A stretch of DNA of 64,000 nt from Onchidella celtica. Taxonomy: Eukaryota; Mollusca; Gastropoda; Systellommatophora; Onchidiidae. The position numbers and the translations under genes were made by a program. Below the pieces are notes generated by a model. That model was given only the letters and a program-made list of their open reading frames with translations. It was not told the DNA's origin and searched no databases. Positions within the stretch are counted from its first letter, which is position 1. Each line of letters begins with the position of its first letter. The DNA lies in NCBI GenBank assembly GCA_963931925.1, contig OZ007583.1, positions 11,609,276 to 11,673,275 of the forward strand, read 5' to 3'. Shown in pieces: positions 22,815-32,745 of the stretch.

Positions 22815-25800
22815 TTAATGTCAGGCCAGAGTTTTCTGCTATTGTACGACAGTACACAATACAGCCTGCTACTGTCACCCCCACTGTCTTGTGGGTCATC
22901 TCGGGAGAGAGGAAGACTAGGGGAAGGTAACCCTGAATACAAATACCACACTGCCTTGTGTGTTGCTATGATAGCAAAGGCTATGGGAGTAAACCCAGAC
23001 AGAAAATCAGGAGTGGAGACCCGAAGGTGGTTGTCAGGGAGAACTGCATCAAACTGGCTTCCAGCATCTCCTGCAGCCGGACTAGTTCCAAATGTATTGA
23101 CCTGGTCTCTCCCTTGGGTTTAACTAGAATGGCAGAGAGAGGGGTGGTGCCTCTGGGCAAAGCACCATCTCTTAAAAATAGCCCAGGCAAGGCAGCAAAA
23201 CGAGGAGGCGTTTGCTCGGGCTTGGCAAGCGTCTGTCTCTCCTCTATAAGCCCACCCATTTCCGATTTGGAGAGGACACTCCAGCCATCCGTTACGGATG
23301 GGCACAACACGGGAGGTGGCAGTTACCGGTTATAAGCTCAATCCATTTGGCGTACGGATGAGCGCCAGGGGTCCCCTCTGTCGGTGGGAGCGGCTTTTCA
23401 GCTGCATTGATCAACTACCGCCCGCCGCAACCTGGGCAGCCCCCAGGCAGTTGGGTGTTGTTCCGCCACGTCAGCCTGCTTCATAAGGTGGTTGGAGCTA
23501 GACCAAAAGTCAAAAAGCTGACGTAAAGTGTGCACCTGGCAAAAACAGAAAAATACTAAAACTTGGTACCTGGAACGTCAGAACAATGCGCCCAGGCTTG
23601 CAACAGCAAGATCTCACTAATATTGACTCCATCAGGAAATCCCAAATTATTGATCGAGAACTTCAGCTACTAAACATCGACATCGCTGCCCTTCAAGAAA
23701 CTCGACTTCCCGACTCCGGGTCAGTCAAAGAAGAAAACTACACCTTCTTCTGGCAGGGCCTTAGCAGCGAACAGCCGAGAATCCACGGCGTGGGCTTCGC
23801 CGTAAAAAACTCCCTTATCAATTCGATCGCAACTCCAATTGGAGTGTCAGAGCGCATCATGACACTCAGACTGAACACCCGGTCTGGTTTTACCAACATT
23901 ATCTGTGTCTATGCCCCAACACTTACCTCCTCTGACGAAACCAAAGACATTTTCTACGAGGCATTGCAGAGGACTCTCCACAACATCCCTCTCACCGAAG
24001 GCCTGCTAATTCTGGGTGACTTTAACGCTCGAGTGGGAGCAGATCACTCCGCATGGCCAAAGTGCATTGGGCACTTCGGCATTGGCAACATCAACGAAAA
24101 CGGGCAGCGCCTTCTGGAGCTATGCTCCGTAAACTCATTATGTGTTACAAACACGTACTTTGACCTTAAGAGATGCCAAAGAACATCATGGCGCCATCCC
24201 AGGTCTGGCCATTGGCATCAATTAGATCTTATTCTCTCAAGGAGGAAGAGTTTGGGCTGTATAAAAATAACTCGTTCCCTCCACAGTGCTGACTGTGACA
24301 CCGACCATGCACTGGTAGTCAGCAAAATCAAAATTTCGGCCAAGAAAATATACAGATCAAAAGCCCCTTCAATCCCTAAGATCAATGTAACAGCAATCAG
24401 AGATGAATCAAATAGAAAGTCATTTGAAAAGTTATTTGCTGAAAGCATGGATAATGTCACCCAATGTGACTCGGTAGATGAAACATGGAACACTCTCAGT
24501 TCAAAAATTCATGACTGTGCCATCAAGTCTTTTGGACAGCATAAAGTTTCAAACAACGACTGGGTAGCCCAGAACAGCGAAATTCTCCTACCTCTCATTG
24601 AGCAAAAGAAATCTGCTTTCAATGAGTATAACAAAAATTGCAATCAGAGTACAAAAACTTGTTTGAAAAATGCAAAAGCTAAACTTCAGCTGGAGGTAAG
24701 ACGTTGCGCCAACAAATACTGGACAGACTTGTGTAACAGCATACAAGAGGCAAATGAAAAGGGAGATATGAAAACTGCCTTTAGTCAGATGAAAGTAGCT
24801 CTTGGGCCAATCATCACCAAAAGCGCCCCACTTAAGTCTGTAAATGGTGAACCCATCACAGATAAAAATGAACAACTGAATAGGTGGGTAGAGCATTACT
24901 CTCTGTTGTATTCAACTGAGAAAAATATTCCACCAGATTTTGAGGAACACCTCCAAAAACTGCCAATAATGGCCGAACTTGACGCTGAACCATCCTTAGT
25001 CGAGCTTTCCAATGCAATCGACCACCTGTCTGCTGGAAAAGCCACAGGAAGTGACAACATTCCTGCAGAGGTATTAAAAGACCTAAAAGGCCCACTATTA
25101 CCACACCTGTATAATCTGTTACTGCAGTGTTGGAAAGAAGGCGTGATACCACATGATATGAGAGACGCCAAAATTGTCACACTTTACAAGAACAAAGGAG
25201 ACAAAGGCGACTGCAACAACTATCGAGGCATATCCCTCCTCAGCATTACTGGAAAGGCTTTTGCTCGCGTCATCCTCTGCCGCCTTCAACAACTGGCGGA
25301 AAAAGTCTTACCAGAAACACAATGTGGCTTTCGAAGCAAACGATCAACTATTGACATGATATTTGCACTTCGGCAAATCCAAGAAAAATGTAAAGAACAA
25401 AACAGGCCGCTTATAACATGCTTTGTGGACCTAACAAAGGCTTTCGACACCGTAAGCCGATCTGGCCTGTATGCAGTCCTTAAATCCATAGGCTGTCCAC
25501 CAACATTGCTAAAACTTATTGCATCCTTCCACACTGACATGAGGGCATGTGTCAACTTTGAGGGCTGCACATCCAATTCATTTGCTGTAAACAGCGGTGT
25601 GAAGCAGGGATGTGTTCTTGCTCCTACCTTATTTGGTATATATTTTGCAGCCCTACTCAAGAATGCCTTTGGTCAATGTTCAGGTGGAGTACTTATTAAC
25701 ACCAGAGTGGACGGCTCCATTTTTAATGTTGCCAGACTAAAAGCAAAATCTCGTACAGAGCATATTATGTTACAAGAGCTCCTCTTCGCAGATGATGCTG

Positions 25801-26771
25801 CAATCGTGGCCCACGATGAAACCACGCTCCAGGCTCTCATCAATAGCCTTGCCAAAGCCTGTGACAAATTCATGCTAAAGATCAGTGTCTCAAAAACTGT
25901 AGTTTTGACACAAGGCTTGAGAAACCCCAACCCAATCATGCTGAATGGCTCTCCTCTGGAGCAAGTGGGAAAATTCTGCTACCTAGGCTCAACCATCAGT
26001 GGTAGCACAGACATAACAACTGAAATAAATGCCAGAATAGGAAAGGCGGCCACAGCTTTTGGCAAACTCTCAAAAAGGGTGTGGAACAATAGCAAGCTGA
26101 CCATCAAAACAAAGGTACTCGTGTACCAAACTTGCGTCCTAAGCACCCTGCTGTATGGCTCAGAGACATGGACCACCTACTCCAAACATGAAAGATCCCT
26201 CAACTCCTTCTACCTGCGCTGCCTACGCAAAATTCTCAAGATCAAGTGGCAAGACAGGATCTCAAATATCGAAGTTCTGAGCCGAGCCAACATTCCATCA
26301 ACTCAGGCTCTCCTAGGGAAAAAAAGACTGCGGTGGCTTGGACATCTCCACCGTATGGAAAATGATCGCATCCCCAGACAAATTCTCTACGGGGAACTTG
26401 CTACTGGCAACCGACCCAGAGGTAGGCCACATCTGCGATTCAAAGACACTTGCAAGGTCACGATGAAAGCATTCAACATCGACCCCAATGAATGGGAGAA
26501 CCTTGCAAATGATCGAAGCAGATGGAGACAAAAATTGCGCAGTGGCACGCTCGCAATAGACTTCAAGGCAAAAGAAACATACCTGACAAAACGACAGAGG
26601 CGGAATGAAAACACTCGCCAAAGTGAACCCAAAAGACTGACCTGCAATCACTGCCATCGCACTCTCGGGTCAAACATTGGTAGAATAAGCCACGAGAGAA
26701 GCTGTCAGTCAAAGTGAAAGTGAATATTCTAGCTGCTAAGACCGTCTGTAAAGACGCTAAAGGCCATATAT
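22815..26771 (+). mobile_element. Family L LINE, copy 2, full length, nested
   Basis: 3957 bp between exact 12-bp duplications. It has a leader of about 690-770 bp starting TTAATGTCAGGCCAG, one long frame, and a 3' end in GGCCATATATAT. Its leader start resembles the 5' end of the minus-strand LINE at 39.6 kb (TGTCAGGTCAG), so both seem to keep their true 5' ends. Confidence 0.95.
23505..26717 (+). CDS. Family L endonuclease-reverse transcriptase (intact frame)
   Basis: The element's replication protein: it nicks target DNA and copies its RNA at the nick. The APE endonuclease occupies about the first 240 residues (TWNVRTM before the first ATG, QETRLPDSG, YAPT, GDFNARVGAD, DTDHALV). The reverse transcriptase has motif A FVDLTKAFD (Asp at codon 615 counted from ATG 23586), GVKQGC, and FADD at 734-737. 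A GHLHRM/RPRGRP region follows, and a final C-x2-C-x12-H-x4-C motif ends six residues before the stop. The only in-frame ATG near the start (23586) lies after the endonuclease WNVRT block. The frame is open upstream to about 23505 without another ATG, so initiation is unclear. Clade: RTE-related or a neighbouring one. Confidence 0.92.
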   Translation, partial: KSQKADVKCAPGKNRKILKLGTWNVRTMRPGLQQQDLTNIDSIRKSQIIDRELQLLNIDIAALQETRLPDSGSVKEENYTFFWQGLSSEQPRIHGVGFAVKNSLINSIATPIGVSERIMTLRLNTRSGFTNIICVYAPTLTSSDETKDIFYEALQRTLHNIPLTEGLLILGDFNARVGADHSAWPKCIGHFGIGNINENGQRLLELCSVNSLCVTNTYFDLKRCQRTSWRHPRSGHWHQLDLILSRRKSLGCIKITRSLHSADCDTDHALVVSKIKISAKKIYRSKAPSIPKINVTAIRDESNRKSFEKLFAESMDNVTQCDSVDETWNTLSSKIHDCAIKSFGQHKVSNNDWVAQNSEILLPLIEQKKSAFNEYNKNCNQSTKTCLKNAKAKLQLEVRRCANKYWTDLCNSIQEANEKGDMKTAFSQMKVALGPIITKSAPLKSVNGEPITDKNEQLNRWVEHYSLLYSTEKNIPPDFEEHLQKLPIMAELDAEPSLVELSNAIDHLSAGKATGSDNIPAEVLKDLKGPLLPHLYNLLLQCWKEGVIPHDMRDAKIVTLYKNKGDKGDCNNYRGISLLSITGKAFARVILCRLQQLAEKVLPETQCGFRSKRSTIDMIFALRQIQEKCKEQNRPLITCFVDLTKAFDTVSRSGLYAVLKSIGCPPTLLKLIASFHTDMRACVNFEGCTSNSFAVNSGVKQGCVLAPTLFGIYFAALLKNAFGQCSGGVLINTRVDGSIFNVARLKAKSRTEHIMLQELLFADDAAIVAHDETTLQALINSLAKACDKFMLKISVSKTVVLTQGLRNPNPIMLNGSPLEQVGKFCYLGSTISGSTDITTEINARIGKAATAFGKLSKRVWNNSKLTIKTKVLVYQTCVLSTLLYGSETWTTYSKHERSLNSFYLRCLRKILKIKWQDRISNIEVLSRANIPSTQALLGKKRLRWLGHLHRMENDRIPRQILYGELATGNRPRGRPHLRFKDTCKVTMKAFNIDPNEWENLANDRSRWRQKLRSGTLAIDFKAKETYLTKRQRRNENTRQSEPKRLTCNHCHRTLGSNIGRISHERSCQSK

Positions 26772-26783
26772 ATAAAGCAGTTA
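26772..26783 (+). repeat. 12-bp target-site duplication of the nested LINE, right
   Basis: ATAAAGCAGTTA, identical to 22803-22814. Confidence 0.95.
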
Positions 26784-28244
26784 AATCGAGGCAAGGCAGC
26801 TGGACCAGACCAGATCCCACCAGAGGCGCTGAAGGCAAATGCTGCTGGGGCTGCAGAGGGTCTGCACTCACTATTCTCGAGGATTTGGATCGGAGGCAAG
26901 TTTCCAAAGGACTGGAAGGAGGGACACCTCGTGAAGCTTCCAAAAAAAGGGGACCTCAGCAATTGTAGTAACTACAGAGGAATCACACTTCTCTCCATCC
27001 CAGGAAAGGTTTTCAATCGGATTATTCTCAAGCGAATACAGAATGCAACAGACCCAAAACTTCGTGAGGAGCAAGCTGGTTTCAGGAGTAATCGATCAAC
27101 CACCGACCAGATCGCCACGCTGAGAATTATAGTAGAGCAGTCGCTAGAGTGGAACTCCCAACTGATAGTGAACTTCCTTGACTACGAGAAGGCCTTTGAT
27201 AGCATCGATAGAGAAACGCTGTGGAGAATATTGAGAATGAGTTATGGAATCCCAGAGAAGATGGTGAATCTTATCAAGAGCATGTACGAGGGGACAAGTT
27301 GCAGAGTCGTACACGATGGTGAGCTTACTGACAGCTTTGATATCAAGACTGGTGTTAGGCAGGGTTGTTTGCTGTCCCCATTTCTGTTTATTCTGGTGAT
27401 TGATTGGCTTATGAAAGAAACCACCAATGGAGGAAGAAATGGCATACAATGGACCCCATGGACACAGCTGGACGATCTAGATTTTGCAGATGACTTGGCA
27501 CTATTGTCGCACACACACGACCAGATGCAAGCAAAGACTACAGCTCTAAACAAAATTTCAGAATCTATTGGATTGAGGATACATCCTGCGAAGTCGAAGG
27601 TCCTAAAAATTGTTGCACCCCCAAGCGAACAAGTCAAAGTAGGAGATCAACCACTGGAAGATGTAGAGTCCTTCTGCTATCTTGGTAGTATCATTGACAA
27701 TAAGGGAGGAACAGAGGCAGAAGTCAAAGCACGAATTGGAAAGGCACAGGCAGCTTTCACATCCTTAAGCAAGATTTGGAGAACCAAGGATATATCTCTA
27801 AAAACAAAGCTGAGGATATTCAACTCGAACGTGAAGTCAGTCCTGGAGACTTGGAATGCGTCCCAGGCCTGCATAAAGAGAATCCAAGTTTTCATCAACA
27901 GATGTTTGAGGAAGCTACTTAAGATCAGATGGACAGACAAGGTCAGCAATGAAATTGTTTGGAAAAGAACAAGACAGAGCCCAGTCAGAGAGGAAATTGG
28001 TAGGAGGCGATGGAGATGGATCGGCCACACTCTCAGGAGGCCAGGAAACAGCATCGCGAAGAAGGTATTGGATTGGAATCCCCAGGGCAAGAGATCAAGA
28101 GGAAGGCCGCGCGGAACGTGGAGAAGAGCCAGAGAAAATGATGTGCAACGAAGCGGAAAGACTTGGAATAATGTAAAGAGACTGGCCCATGATAGAGAGG
28201 GATGGAAAGTGTTTGTTGGTGGCCTATACCCTGATCCAGGGTGA
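26784..28244 (+). pseudogene. RTE-type polyprotein, reverse transcriptase half
   Basis: Continues the frame interrupted at 22814. Reverse transcriptase blocks in order: KLPKKGDLSNCSNYRGI, QAGFRSNRSTTDQI, motif A NFLDYEKAFDSID, GVRQGCLLSP, catalytic DFADDLALL, FCYLGSII, then the RTE C-terminus WRWIGHTLRRP...WNPQGKRSRGRPRGTW and a TGA at 28242-28244. No stop or frameshift seen in this half. It has no C-terminal zinc motif, unlike family L. Confidence 0.93.
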
Positions 28245-28264
28245 GAAAGGCAATGATGATGATG

Positions 28265-28276
28265 AAAAATATATAT
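28265..28276 (+). repeat. 12-bp target-site duplication of the outer LINE, right
   Basis: AAAAATATATAT, identical to 21050-21061. Confidence 0.85.
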
Positions 28277-28376
28277 TCTGTATTTAAGATTTTATTCTTC
28301 ATTAAGATAAAAATAGTTTAAAAAATAAATGACAAATATATTTTTTTCTCTCAGCTACCCAACCTTTTTACCTCCT

Positions 28377-28503
28377 AGGGAGCAAAAAATGTAATATTAC
28401 ACTTGGGTGACCCCCCCCCCCCCTCATTACATTTTTCTTACAGGAGCCAAAGACCCCCCCCCCCCCCCTCCGAGGTGTAATAATGTATTTGAACGGTCCC
28501 TAA
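28377..28503. mobile_element. MITE-like element with poly(C) core
   Basis: Left end TAGGGAGC..AAAAATGTAATATTACAC and, inverted at the right, TAGGGACCGTTCAAATACAT(TATTACACC), giving terminal inverted repeats of about 28 bp with mismatches. The interior holds two poly(C) runs. The end is shared with 20350. No transposase, so non-autonomous. Confidence 0.55.
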
Positions 28504-28960
28504 CGTCTCAAGTTGATCAGGACAGTATGTTCGTGATGTGAAAAATTTTTAGTATGTATTTAGTTTTGTGTGAAGTACTTAAGGTCTGCTTGATGTTGGA
28601 ATTGCGCCATCTGTCAGTAGTTGGGTTATTAAAATGTTGTTGTTGTTGTTTTCTCTGTGTGTTCTTTCCCGGCCTTTTCTCTACGCATTATTGTTACTTT
28701 ATATGTAAATCTAATTGTTCTGACATATCAAGCACATTTCTGATTTTCAAAAATTAAAATAAATTTCAGATAACTTTACACTTATGAGTCTTATAATTAG
28801 TTCATACCTTGTCACTAAGTATATGTCAGTGGTGCCAAAGAAAAAAAATACAATATATGTTTATCTCATGGACAACCAATTATAAAAAAAAAAAGAAACA
28901 ATAATAATACCAACGGACACAAGTAAAATTAGTGTTTAAGTCTAATCCATGGACTTCTAT
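28504..28960 (+). repeat. Unclassified repeat family R, copy C
   Basis: Matches copy A inverted (CCATCTGTCAGT, GTGTGTTCTTTCCCGGCC) and copy B direct (CACTAAGTATATGTCAGT, CTCATGG.CAACCAA). It ends about 400 bp before the THAP relic. Confidence 0.6.
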
Positions 28961-29362
28961 ATCACAGGACGCGCACTGCCGATCTTCTGACTTAGCTAGC
29001 GAAGGCCATTGCATTGACCCAGTTTCTGATGAATAGTCTATTTTTAGACCGAATAGTGCGCTTTAGCGTAGTAATCTGGACTAATAAGATGCGATGAAGT
29101 TTATGTCAGTTAAGTAAGTAAACACATTTTCCATACGATTTGTTGGCATTAATTTACTTAGTGAATATCCAACACGCCAAAACTTTTATTTTTAGACCTA
29201 GATCTAGTGCAGAAACCTTGCACTCTTTTTCTCCCGGATGTTTACGTTACCGGAACAAATGCTTTGGTTGTGTGGGAAAATATAAACATTGAAACAGACA
29301 TGTGAAACAATGTGATACTGGTGGATATTTTTTGCAAGTTGTGGGATTTATATTCTTTCAAA
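28961..29362. other. Upstream of the THAP relic; nothing recognised
   Basis: No promoter motif that I can support, and no coding sequence. Confidence 0.35.
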
Positions 29363-30060
29363 ATGCCAAACAAGTGTGGTGTTGTGAACTGCAAAGGCAA
29401 CTACAACGAATCTAACAAATGCCGTATGTTTAAACTACCTAAAGACGAACAAGAAAAACAGAACTGGTTGAACGTTCTCCCCCCACGTGAGGATTTCGTT
29501 GTCGACCCAACAAAATTTTTATATGTGAGAGACATTGGCCAGCGGATACACCTATGGTCAAGATACCAGGTGGACATACTCGGCCTGTGTTGCCACCAAG
29601 TATTTTTAATGTTCCTTCTTCTTGTTTGCCAACACCAAAACCAGCACCACGCGAGCCTAAAGTCTGAGGATCAACAGCTGAACTATTTCATCAAGAAAGA
29701 CAGAATCACTTCGTTTTCTGAGTTTTCTCCTGACAAAGAGTTGTTAAAAAAGTATGAAAATCTTCTCATATCTCGCCCAGAAGACAAAATTAATTTGTGT
29801 GTATTTTCATGGTGAAAGATTACAGAGAGAGTTTCTTGTCAATAAATGTTCACAACAAATCTACTTTGTGTTCACCTCTTACTTTTTCTGCTTTCAGGAA
29901 TGGGATTAACGTGCCTTTGGATAAAATCTTAAGTCCAAAGACTGGTCTGTCATCCTACACACAATTCTTTGAGGCTGTGCACTCAGCGATTAACTATGAC
30001 CTTCCTGTGGATGATGTTGTTAAAAAAGTGGCAACGACTCTTCAACAAGTTCAAGCCTAA
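29363..30060 (+). pseudogene. THAP-domain protein gene, disrupted
   Basis: From ATG 29363 the start MPNKCGVVNCKGNYN is a classic THAP zinc-finger N-terminus (C-x4-C here). FKLPKDEQEKQNWLNVL then matches the conserved Phe/Pro/Trp positions. The second half of the finger (VCERHW: C-x2-H) and a following PVLPPSIFN-like linker are present in the +1 frame from about 29524, and the original frame carries the downstream part again (EDQQLNYFIKKDRITSFSEF to 29812). A third segment (INVPLDKILSPKTGLSSYTQFFEAVH) is in another frame at 29797-30060. The gene is therefore frame-broken at two or more places. THAP domains bind DNA and occur in host regulators and in P-type transposases. I see no RNase H-like transposase core, so which of the two this was remains open. 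Confidence 0.75.
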
Positions 30061-30237
30061 GAGTCGCTTGAAGCTGCCAAAGGCAAGAAACTCAAATTTC
30101 TTGCAAGACAGCTTCAACTCATGACAAGGCATTCTCGGTGGCAGATTACTACTACTAACAATACTTTGTTGTGACCCATTTCGGTCTTGTGTTTTTAGCA
30201 ATTTCTTTTAAAATACTCCATTCATCCATTTTTAATA

Positions 30238-30313
30238 TAATAAAAATCACCTATTTTTAAGAGAATAAAAATCAACTATTTTTAAGAGAATAAAAATCAA
30301 CTATTTTTAAGAC
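30238..30313 (+). repeat. 25-bp tandem repeat, three units
   Basis: CTATTTTTAAGA...AATCAA repeats starting at 30251, 30276 and 30301, with nearly identical units. Confidence 0.85.
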
Positions 30314-30454
30314 ATATAAAATGTATCAAATTTATATCTATATTTACCATTATAAAATTATCAATTACAAGAAATCCATAAGGTTTTTCCCAACATTTTT
30401 TTTACAGAGTTTTTGAAAATCTTCTAGTGTCATATCATTACTTACATGATCATT

Positions 30455-31035
30455 TTAAATATGTAGAAGATTTTTCAAGTCTTGTTTAAATAAACAAAGA
30501 AAATTTGCGTTTTCTCTTATTGTTTGTCTCGGTAATTTAAAATAATTTTGAGATAAATAGAAACAATCAACATTGTTATGTCTTCCTCTACAATAATAGT
30601 CTTCGCATTGGTTTTCTTTCTCCAATAAAATATCATCAAATATTATTAAATTCTTATTTTCTGAATTTAACTCATTTGGATCTGGAACATCTTCGGTATT
30701 TTTGTAAAATTGGCACTTGACTACGTCATGTCTTTGACAATTAATTGGATTTATATTCTGTGTATCTTGTTTTCCAAATTCTTCTAAAAATTGATAAGGA
30801 GAAATATTCTTTTTTATACAATAATCTTTTTGATTGAATAATTTAAATATAACATCTTTAGGTAGATTCTGTTCAAAACCTGTTTTTACAATCTTGTATT
30901 CAGGTTGAAGTAAAGATTTTCCAAAAACATACAAACTATTATAATCTAGCCAGCCTTATTTTAAAAGTAGATTCAATAATAGAATAGTTTTTCCACATCC
31001 GCTTTTTCCTACTATAATTCCTCTTATAGTTTAAG
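30455..31035 (-). mobile_element. Polinton/Maverick-type packaging ATPase fragment (fossil)
   Basis: Encodes an FtsK/HerA-type DNA-packaging ATPase of the Polinton/adintovirus kind: a P-loop GKSGCGKT near the right end, LIIFDDIL (Walker B), then the very characteristic GRHNNVDCFYLSQNYFKLPR and QTIRENANF. In intact Polintons this protein packages DNA into capsids. Only this part is present: no capsid, protease, integrase or polymerase gene is seen beside it, and it is broken with a small number of breaks. It has very AT-rich codon use and lies next to the LINE at 31.46 kb, which may have inserted into the same relic. Confidence 0.82.
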
Positions 31036-31455
31036 ATTTGTGATATCCATTTTAAAAAGGAAATAATTTACAAGTTCGATAACTGTATCAAGCTTGAATG
31101 TTTATGTGTTTATGCATTAATAAAGGTTGAATTTTTTAATATTTTAAAGATGGTCTAGAAAGTTATATTTCATATACTTATACAGGGATTAATGAAATTG
31201 CAGCTTTGCTGATCAACGGAGTTGCAGCTGTGCTGATTCTCATATTCTGGGAAAAACTTTTTCATTTTTTTGAAAAAGCTGTTTTTTTTTTGGTGTTTAT
31301 TAATTTTTATATATATTTTAAGGTGAGTTAGAGAGAATATTCAATTGAATTTCTGCAACAGTGGTTCTCAAATTCTTAGAAATTTTTTAAACATTTTTTT
31401 GAAAAAGCTGTTTTTTTGGGTGTTTATGCTTTAATAAAGGTTGAATTTTTATATA
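31036..31455. other. AT-rich spacer with short direct repeats
   Basis: GTGTTTATGC.TTAATAAAGGTTGAATTTTT occurs near 31103 and 31420, and TTTTTTTGAAAAAGCTG near 31270 and 31393. After the LINE, AAGGTTGAATTTG and TTTTAAAGATGGTC resume at 32760 (also seen at 31147), suggesting one AT-rich unit split by the LINE. Confidence 0.5.
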
Positions 31456-32745
31456 TAATAATAATAATAATAAATAGAATTTCTATAGCGCATTTCTAAT
31501 AAAATTATTACTCAATGCGCTGTACATTGCATCAATAAGTCATACACTTTCCAAATCTCATACTAAAACACGCACTCTCATCCATACACACTCTCAGTTT
31601 CACACACATAGACGCTCTTAGACATATAACACTAGCTTATATGATCAAGTGTAACATCAAAGTACAGAATAGAATTTTGAAAATTTAACAGTTTTGGAGG
31701 AAAAGGTGATGTTTTACGCTTTTCTTAAAGCTTTCAAGATTCGGTGATTCATGAATGTTCAAGGGTATCTGGTTCCAGACAAAAGGTCCAAAATAGTTGA
31801 AGGATCTAGGGCCTATAGTTTTATAGTTTTTAGATGGGATTCTTAAGATTGTTTTGTCACCTGATGATCTTAATGAACAAGATGGTGTGTAGACTTGTAA
31901 AGAATTTTTGAGATAGCTGGGTGCGGTGTTATTCAAACATTTGTAGCAAAAAACAGCAATTTTGTATGTAATTCTTTCTGTTATAGGAAACCAGTGCAGT
32001 TCTTTTAACAAAGGCGTAACGTGGTCAGCTTGTTTTTTCTTGGTAATCAATTTGGCTGCGTTGTTTTGAATGACTTGAATTTTATAGACAGTTTATCTGG
32101 TGTTATTCCAGCAAGAAGAGAATTGCAATAATCTATTCGAGATAAAATGAGTGAAGTAACTAAAGTTTTTGTAATAGCTTCTGTGAGGAAATTTCGAACT
32201 CTGCTGAGGTTTCTTAGTTGGAAACGTGCATTTCTGCAAATATTATTTACTTGGGATGTGAAAGACATATCAGAGTCAAAAAGAACGCCTAGATTTTTTA
32301 TGCACAAAGATGATTGTATGATATATCCGTTGATGTTCAACTGGATGTTTGGTAGATCACTTATCTTAGCAACATATGGGTTCGTACACAACATGACTTC
32401 AGTTTTATCTTCATTAAGTTTTAATCTATTGCTGTTCATCCATTCTTTTACTTTGATGATACAATTGTTGGTACAAGAAATTAGATCTGAAAGATGATCT
32501 ACGTAAGAACTTTTATAAATTTGACTATCGTCTGCATACAGGTGATATTTCATATCAAAGCTTGTCAAAATATTAGTGAGAGGCTGAGTGTACACGACAA
32601 ACTAAATAGGACCTAGGACAGAGCCCTGAGGTACACCACAATCTAAAAGAACCTCATCAGATGACTCATTCCCGATGGTAACACATTGATACCTATTGCT
32701 TATATATGACCCAAACCAACGCAAAGCCGTTCCTGAAATCCCAAA
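31456..32745 (-). mobile_element. L2/CR1-like LINE, 5'-truncated, with degenerate RT
   Basis: On the minus strand: GISGTALRWFGSYISNRYQC, GVPQGSVLGP, catalytic YADDSQIY, NSNRLKLNEDKTEVML, NLGVLFDSDMSF, SRIDYCNSLLAG, then LKELHWFPITERITYKI and the WNQIPLNI...FKKSVKHHLF ending. This is the typical second half of a jockey-superfamily (L2/CR1/Rex1-like) reverse transcriptase. The 3' end has GCGCTATAG then an (ATT)n tail. Lesions seen: an in-frame TAG just after GVPQGSVLGPI (near 32604) and a frame change near 32065 joining the 32047-32595 and 31685-32050 frames. The endonuclease half is missing. Confidence 0.9.

Larger units (their letters stand above)
21062..28264 (+). mobile_element. Full-length RTE-type LINE, split by a nested LINE
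   Basis: Bounded by the 12-bp duplication. Removing the nested element and its own duplication (22815-26783) leaves about 3.23 kb, a normal length for an RTE element. It has a 5' leader of about 240 bp containing CGTGTCGTAAGAGGCGACTAA, a single endonuclease-RT frame and a short 3' UTR ending in an (ATG)n tail. Confidence 0.92.
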
